64,000 nt of DNA from Erpobdella octoculata (lineage: Eukaryota; Annelida; Clitellata; Hirudinida; Erpobdellidae), in the NCBI GenBank assembly GCA_963978895.1, contig OZ022246.1, positions 17,878,049-17,942,048 on the forward strand. The letters run 5' to 3'. The notes beneath the pieces are model-generated. The model was not told the origin of the DNA, ran no database searches, and saw only the letters and a list, made by a program, of their open reading frames with translations. Shown one piece after another: positions 56,715 through 64,000 of the stretch (its first letter is position 1; every line of letters starts with the position of its first letter). A program made the position numbers and the translations under genes.

Positions 56715-57078
56715 CTAGCGGGGTAACCGGCGTTGTCCGGGGTTTTTAAAGGTTTTTTAATGCTTGTCTTTCTCCTTCCCGTTTCCTTTCCCACTTGCTC
56801 TCCCGTTCACGGTCACTTTCTTCCTCCCGGTCATATATATATAAAATAGGTATATCGGCAAGCGACTTTATTTTTACATTAGGTGCCAGTAGGTGCTGGG
56901 ACACATTAATAATTAATGAGATGCAACAACGCCCGGTTGGTTCCTATGGGGAAAACCGAGTCGTAGAACGTCAGGCTATCCACTTGAACAGAATAATCTA
57001 TTAATATAATAGTAGACCACGTCACTCATTTACTGATTCTGTAACGCTTATGTATATATATATAAATATATATATATA
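56715..57078 (-). mobile_element. Helitron 3' end and possible chimeric Helitron
   Basis: CTAG (56715-56718) and the aaccggcgttgtccgg hairpin form an inverted 3' end with decayed 18-bp repeats to 56835. Near 57018-57055 lies cgtcactcatttactgattc with tgtaacgcttatg, the same phrase that borders (TA)n at 39357 and 61395. It looks like the 5' terminus of a second Helitron family. Confidence 0.5.
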
Positions 57079-57150
57079 TATTCATATTCATATTCATATT
57101 CATATTCATATTCATATTCATATTCATATTCATATTCATATTCATATTCA
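57079..57150. repeat. (TATTCA)n hexamer array
   Basis: About 12 copies of attcat, located just upstream of the LINE-E 5' end. Confidence 0.97.
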
Positions 57151-57361
57151 TATTTTTTTTTTGCTAGGTTGTACGATTTTTTGTTAGAAAACACGTGCTA
57201 ATTGCCTAATAGCACTAATCTTTACTAATCATATTACGCAAGACATTAATTAAAAGATTATTTATTGCCTAAGCGATTGTTTTGCTTAATATTATTACGA
57301 AATAATTATATTATTGCTTACAATTAATTTGATTGGATTTCAATTAATTGCTATAAACAAA

Positions 57362-58120
57362 ATGAATACTGATTTTCTACTTGAGAAACATTGGCCGTGT
57401 TTTGGACAAGGCAATCATTCAGTAGCTTCGAAAATGCTGCATGAATGGTGTGGCAAAATCTCGGCGTTTGTCTCATCACTTTCGGAGCGATTAACGCTAC
57501 TTGAAAGTAAAGACAAAATCAATCTTGATGAAATCTGCAAGTTGAAAACAGATTTGGCGGTCGCACAGACCGAGAAAAAATCCCCATCGATTGTGAATGA
57601 CTGGGTTCAAGGGGTGAAAGCCGGTACTCAAAAAACAAAACAGCCAGCTGCTCAGTTGGTTGTTGTTAATGCTTCAATAAATGAACTGAAGGATCGTGAA
57701 AGAAGAAAAAAGAATATAATTGTTTACGGTATCCCTGAGTCACCGAACTCAGCCCAGGCTACTAAAAAAACTGAGGATGAAGAATCCGTTAAACAAATCT
57801 TGAATGTAATCGGTAAGTCTGAGGTAAAACCTGTACATTTGAAACGACTAAGATCTAAAGACACAAGCAAACCAGGTCCAATTTTGGTAGAATTATCTGA
57901 TGTTAGTCTTAGGAATCCGATTCTCATGGCTGCCAAAATTCTGAGAAACAGTGACCATAAATCCGTCTATATCAGTCCGGATTTAACAGAAGCGGAAAGA
58001 CAACTGGATTATCAGCTTAGACTTGAAAGAAACAAATTAAATGCAAATTTAGCTAAGGATTCGCCCTTTCGGTACTGCATCCGGGGTAATCAATTGCAAA
58101 AATTCAAGAAAAGTTTTTAA
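57362..58120 (+). CDS. LINE-E ORF1 protein (intact frame)
   Basis: 252 residues from ATG 57362 to TAA 58118-58120. An earlier in-frame non-ATG extension exists, but MNTDFLLEKHWPCF is conserved as the first ATG in both copies. Residues about 45-75 form a likely coiled coil (RLTLLESKDKINLDEICKLK). About 120-235 resemble the RRM-like nucleic-acid-binding fold of LINE ORF1 proteins (RRKKNIIVYGIPES, then KPGPILVELSDVSLRNPI, then KSVYISPDLTEAERQ). ORF1 proteins bind the element's RNA and help reverse transcription. ORF2 begins in another frame overlapping the stop, with no obvious ATG of its own. Confidence 0.88.
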   Translation: MNTDFLLEKHWPCFGQGNHSVASKMLHEWCGKISAFVSSLSERLTLLESKDKINLDEICKLKTDLAVAQTEKKSPSIVNDWVQGVKAGTQKTKQPAAQLVVVNASINELKDRERRKKNIIVYGIPESPNSAQATKKTEDEESVKQILNVIGKSEVKPVHLKRLRSKDTSKPGPILVELSDVSLRNPILMAAKILRNSDHKSVYISPDLTEAERQLDYQLRLERNKLNANLAKDSPFRYCIRGNQLQKFKKSF

Positions 58121-58122
58121 TA

Positions 58123-61008
58123 AAGAAGTTTTTGCTGGCCTGTCTGTTGCTTTTCATAATGTGTGTTCGATCAAAGAGAAATCGTCTCGAATCTGTGATC
58201 TGATTGCGTCTCAGTCTATTGACATTTTTGTTGCAGCAGAGACTTGGCATGAATCTGGTGATGGCGTTTTGTTGGGCCGTGTTACTCCTGCTGGTTACAA
58301 GTGTCTTGATCGGGCACGTCCTGCTGACCATACAAGCAAATCTCGGGCTTTGATAAATCATGGTGGAATTGCAATTATTTATAAGGATGGCTTGTCTATG
58401 ACTGAAATTGATCTTCGAACACCAGTTGCGTCATTCGAATTTTTATGTTGTAATATCTCTAGCAATCAGACTGGAGTTGTATTGTTATCAGTCTATCGTC
58501 CTGGATCAAAGCCTGCAACCAAGAAATTCTTTTATGAGTTCTGTTTCCTTTTGGAAATATTGTCAACATACCGTAGACCAATTGTTATTACTGGAGACCT
58601 GAACATTCACGTTGAAAGACAAAATGATATAATTGCAATGAAACTGCATGAATTGCTAACTTCTTTCAATTTGATTATTCATGAGACAATTCCAACGCAT
58701 CGGCTAGGAGGGCAGCTTGATCTCGTGATTTCACGTGATGATATGGTAGATCTTCAAGTTTCTGTGCAAGAAACTGGCTTATCTGATCATCTAATGCTAT
58801 TGTTTCGACTTCCACTCCAAAAACCAACTAAGCCTGTTGCCACTTTTTGGGGACGTTCATGGAAGAGATTTGATTATAATGCATTCCTGACTGATTTACG
58901 TTTGAGTGAACTTTGTCATAATCCAGAAAATTTTGATCATCATTCAACTGATGAACTTTTCCAGTGCTATTCATCTACTCTATCAAAGCTTCTCGATAAT
59001 CACGCTCCGTTTACGTTAATTAAAAGAAAACCTCGAAATCTACTAACGCCATGGTTTGATAGTGAATGCCGGGCATTTAAGCGGTCCACGAGACGACTTG
59101 AACGGATTTATCGTCGGCATCACACAACGGCGAGTAAATCTATATGGATTGACGGCTTGTGGACCATGCGATATTTGTTCCAGAGAAAAGAGCATGAATA
59201 CTGGGAAGCCAGGATTGCCGTTAATCAGAAAGCTCCAAAAAAGCTCTAGAGTAACTTGTCAACACTTCTTGGTAAAGAAAAGTCTTCATCTAATGTGAGC
59301 TCTTCTATTACTCCAGACCAGTTTGTGAGGTTTTTTCAAGACAAGGTAGAGCAAGTTAGAACACATACAGCGCTTGCAAAGCCACCATCTATACTTTTGA
59401 CCAGCACGTTGTTCATGGATGAATTCCAACCAGTCACGGCTGATGAGATAATAAAATTGATAATGGCTGTTCCGAACAAATATTGTTCCCTGGATCCATC
59501 CCCTACTTGGATTATCAAAAAATGTTGTGTCCACATTGCATCTTTTGTCGCTTTGATGTGCACTCGATCTTTACAAGAGGGATATTTTCCTGCTAGTCAG
59601 AAGTCAGCACTTGTGACTCCGCTTATTAAAAAAGACGGACTTGACCCTGCTGACATGAAGAGCTATCGACCAGTCTCTAACCTGACCTTTATGTCAAAAC
59701 TGGTAGAGCGGATTGTTGCTAAACGATTGAATGTACATCTAGGTCTTTCTGGCAGTCTCCCATCGAACCAATCTGCGTATCGCCGGTTTTACTCTACAGA
59801 ATCTGCACTACTCAAAGTAGTGAATGATCTGGCAGTTGCTACTGATAGTGGTAAGGTGTCGCTACTGAGTCTCTTAGATCTGAGTGCCGCATTTGATACT
59901 GTTGACCATGGAATCCTTATTGAGAGACTTGAAAAAACTCATGGCATCTGTGGAGTTGTCTTAAAATGGATTATTTCATATTTAACTAACCGCACGCAAC
60001 GGGTTAGTGTGGGTGGGAACTTGTCATTGTCCGTGTCGCTTAGTAGTGGAGTTCCCCAGGGATCAGTCTTGGGCCCACTACTCTTTCTATTGTACACCAC
60101 TGATTTACTTGAAATTATTCATCGTTCTGGACTCGAGGGACACTGCTATGCCGACGACACCCAAACATATGTTCACTGCTCTGTTGATGATGCGGAGAAT
60201 GTTCACCTTCGCTTATTGCCCTGCATAGAGAACATTGAACAGTGGATGGCTTCTAATCGTCTAAAACTGAATGGCGATAAGACTGAATTAATCTGGATAG
60301 GTGCAAGATCAAAGTTGCAACAGAGTAAAGCAAAAGCCTTGTTAGTTGCTGGGGCTTTGGTTGCCCCCACAGAAGTTGTTCGAAACTTAGGTGTATATGT
60401 CGATTCTGAGCTTTCCATGAAAGATCATATATCTAAACTGTCAAAAACCTGTTTTTTCCAACTACGACAACTTAGAACCATACGAAGGTCTCTGACAAGT
60501 GAAGCAACACGTCTCCTGCTGCATTCGTTTGTTGTAAGTAGACTTGACTACTGCAACTCTCTATTTACAGGCTTACCTCTTAGTGCTGTTGGAAAGATTC
60601 AACGTATTCAAAATGCAGCTGCTTGTCTTTTTGGTGGACTAAAGAAACATGATCATGTGACTGCAATAATGAAAACTGAACTCCGGTGGCTGCGTATCTC
60701 TGAGCGAATTACTTTCAAAATTGGGACTTTAGTCTACAAGGCGCTCCATGGCGAAGCCCCCTCATATTTGCAAGAGCTGTGTGTCACTGTCTGATAAAAA
60801 TTCTTACTTATCTCGTCACAGATCTGCTAGTCGTGGTGATCTAGTTGTTCCCATAACTCGAACAAAAACTTACGGCAGTCGAGCCTTCAGTATAGCAGGA
60901 CCGGCAACATGGAACATGTTGCCTGCCAGCATCCGAGAAGCCACTACATTGAGTTTATTCAAGGCCGAGCTAAAAACATTTCTGTTTGCGAAATCCTATC
61001 CAAATTGA
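58123..61008 (+). pseudogene. LINE-E ORF2 (APE endonuclease and reverse transcriptase), two lesions
   Basis: The open frame starts around NKEVFAGLSVAFHN with no clear ATG. Endonuclease motifs: AAETWHESGDG (Glu), GDLNIHVE, LDLVISRDD and SDHLMLLF (Asp-His). A TAG at 59247-59249 replaces a tryptophan codon that is TGG in copy 1. Reverse transcriptase motifs: SYRPVSNLTFMSKLVERI, LLDLSAAFDTVDHG, GVPQGSVLGPLLF and YADDTQTYV, then the VVSRLDYCNSLFTGLP thumb region. Near 60777 a GT is missing from a gtgtgt run. This moves the C-terminal tail (GSRAFSIAGPATWNMLP, then KAELKTFLFAKSYPN) to another frame, ending at 61008. Confidence 0.93.
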
Positions 61009-61171
61009 TGATCAGAGAGAAATTATTTCATTTTTCCTGACATGTTGATTTTTGTGTTTTATATTATTTTTTTGCTTTATTTTTATTGTTTTGTTTTGTT
61101 GATTTTATTGTAAAAGGAGCCCTGAGGTGTTACACAAAAGGGCGCTTGAAATCCAAATAAACTTAAACTTA

Positions 61172-62642
<1,471 letters not shown>

Positions 62643-62666
62643 TCTATATATATAAAAGAACATGTC

Positions 62667-62717
62667 CTGACTGACTGACTGACTGACTGACTGACTGACT
62701 GACAGATGACTGACTGA
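62667..62717 (+). repeat. (CTGA)n array
   Basis: About 12 copies of ctga with one cagatga interruption, close to the Helitron 5' end. Confidence 0.95.
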
Positions 62718-62879
62718 TAATCAACGCCGAGCTCAAACGCCTCATCCTAGGAACGTGAAATTTGGAACTTATATTACTTTTATAGCGTAAACATCAGCTA
62801 AGAAAGGATTTTTGAAAATTTTGCTCCTGAGGGGAAAAAACTGGAAAACAAACTTTTTTCTAAAACAATGTATATCTCG

Positions 62880-63835
62880 AAAACCAAAAATGAGAAGATT
62901 TTGAAATTTTGTATATAGATTCTTTTTGAAAAATAAAAAGATACGTGTTTCACCATTTTTTGAAAATTCGGTTTCCCGGACCTCAAATGTGGGTTGGAAA
63001 ATTGGGTTATTTGGTTTTTAAAGTAGCTTCTACTCAAAAACTGGTAATGCTACAGGAGTAAAAATTAGTATTTAGTTTTTACTCCAAAAATAATGATACG
63101 TGTTTTAGCATTTTCTGAAAATTTGATTTCCAGGACTTCAAATGTGGGGTGGAAAATATGGTTATTTGTTTTTTAAAGTAACTGCTACTCAAAAACTGTA
63201 AATACCACAGATTTAAAAATTAGTATTTAGTTTTTATTCTAAAAATAAAGATATACGTGTTTCACCATTTTTTTATAAATTTGGTTTCCAGGACCTTAAA
63301 TTTGGGCTGGACAATAGGATTACTTGGTTTTTAAAGTAACTGATACTCAAAAACTGTAAATGCTACAAAAGTAAAAATTAGTATTTAGTTTCTACTCTAA
63401 AAATAATGATATACGTGTTTCACTATTTTTTGAAAATTTGGTTTTCAGGACCTCAAATGTGGGGTGGAAAATTGGGTTACTTGGTGTTTAAAGTAACTGC
63501 TACTCAAAAACTGTAAATGCTACACAAGTAAAAATTAGTATTTAGTTTCTACTCTAAAAATAAGGATATATGAAATTTTGGTTTTCATGATCTCAAATGT
63601 GGGGTGGAAAAAGGTTTCTTTGGTTTTTAAAGTAACTGCTACTCAAAAACTGTGAATGCTACAGATGTCAAAATTAGTATTTAGTATTTACTCAAAAAAT
63701 AATGATATAAGTGTTTCAACATTTTTTAAAAATTTGGTTTCCAGGACCTCAAATGTGGGGTGGAAATAAGGGTTATTTGATTTCAAAATAACTGCAACTC
63801 AAAAACTGTAAGTGCTACAAATGTAAAAATTAGTA
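62880..63835 (+). repeat. Tandem array of 145-158 bp units
   Basis: About six units. Each has tgctactcaaaaactgtaaa, then aaaattagtatttagttt, then acctcaaatgtggggtggaa. Anchor positions are 63031, 63186, 63344, 63501, 63650 and about 63795. No reading frame survives across units. Confidence 0.92.
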
Positions 63836-63839
63836 TTTT

Positions 63840-64000
63840 GAAGTTTTGTGCCGGTTAAAAGTAGCTAAGTCCAGTTTATCACCGGTTGGGCCAAGCCGTT
63901 GTTTTAGAGTCTTCACACGGGCCAGGCCAAACCTTAAATCAAAGTGGGACGGGCCGAGGTTTTTCACCAAGTATATAGATATTTTAGTGATTTTAGGGTC
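63840..64000. other. ggcc-rich repeat edge
   Basis: Phrases such as gggccaggccaaacc and gggacgggccgagg resemble the gcccagcccg-type sequence at 32110-32260. Probably another DNA-transposon end. It cannot be bounded. Confidence 0.35.

Larger units (their letters stand above)
57163..61170 (+). mobile_element. LINE-E copy 2 (CR1/L2-like), almost full length
   Basis: A 4.0-kb non-LTR element with 5' untranslated region, ORF1, ORF2 and a 3' end of aaataaacttaaacttaaac, followed by a long (TA)n array. It differs from copy 1 by isolated substitutions only. Two lesions in ORF2 (a TAG at 59247-59249 and a 2-base loss near 60777) disable it. No clear target duplication can be read because TA and TATTCA arrays border it. 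Confidence 0.95.
62643..64000 (+). mobile_element. Helitron 5' part, running off the window
   Basis: It starts TCTATATATATAAAAGAAC after an A at 62642, then a (CTGA)n run and gctcaaacgcctcatcctag with gaacgtgaaatttgg, a typical Helitron 5' region. A long tandem array follows. The 3' end lies beyond the window. Confidence 0.7.

Overview
This window is animal nuclear DNA. It is AT-rich and intron-rich, and it is packed with decayed or nested transposable elements. I see no operons, no rRNA genes and no bacterial or organellar genes. The mix points to an invertebrate metazoan, but I cannot name the species: Penelope-like fragments with hammerhead-like ribozymes, a Ty1/copia element, Helitrons, several hAT elements, a FLYWCH-type Mutator-like element, CR1/L2-like LINEs, piggyBac, Harbinger and pogo/Tigger remnants, a tyrosine-recombinase gene remnant, and tRNA-derived SINEs with a shared central domain.

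One host gene is well supported. On the minus strand, phase-0 exons with good splice sites lie at 46114-46692, 31869-31997, 21544-21681, 21264-21458, 2327-2419 and 2160-2270. They encode an acidic, coiled-coil-rich protein. Its introns hold most of the mobile DNA, so much of the window is intron. Two other gene-like loci are broken: a zinc-finger exon pair at 14652-15790 (+), and a tyrosine-recombinase-like gene at 15905-17850 (-) split by a hAT insertion.

Layout. 0-2 kb: Penelope fragment, LINE-A 3' end, SINE. 2-3.8 kb: two host exons. 3.8-6.2 kb: a Helitron holding a smaller Helitron, an 18-bp minisatellite and a hAT element that itself holds a LINE-B fragment. 6.3-7.5 kb: hAT. 8.0-12.3 kb: Mutator-like element with tandem-repeat inverted ends, nesting a second fold-back element and a Helitron end. 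12.6-18.1 kb: LINE-D fragment and the broken zinc-finger and recombinase loci. 18.1-18.8 kb: 41-bp satellite. 21-22 kb: host exons. 23.5-26.5 kb: piggyBac, Penelope, gypsy and Helitron debris. 26.7-31.3 kb: complete but inactivated copia element. 32-36 kb: LINE-D split by about 3 kb of SINE, Helitron and tandem repeats. 36.2-39.2 kb: pogo fragment and a Helitron Rep-helicase remnant. 39.5-44.8 kb: Penelope fragment and LINE-E copy 1 with a hAT inside. 44.8-49.1 kb: tRNA-like sequence, host exon and a large SINE palindrome. 50-56 kb: Penelope, LINE-A, LINE-B and Harbinger. 56.7-61.4 kb: Helitron end and the more complete LINE-E copy 2. 61.4-64 kb: two Helitron 5' parts.

LINE labels A, B, D and E are my own names for families seen here. 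Many insertions are pinned by exact target-site duplications, which gives a relative order of events.
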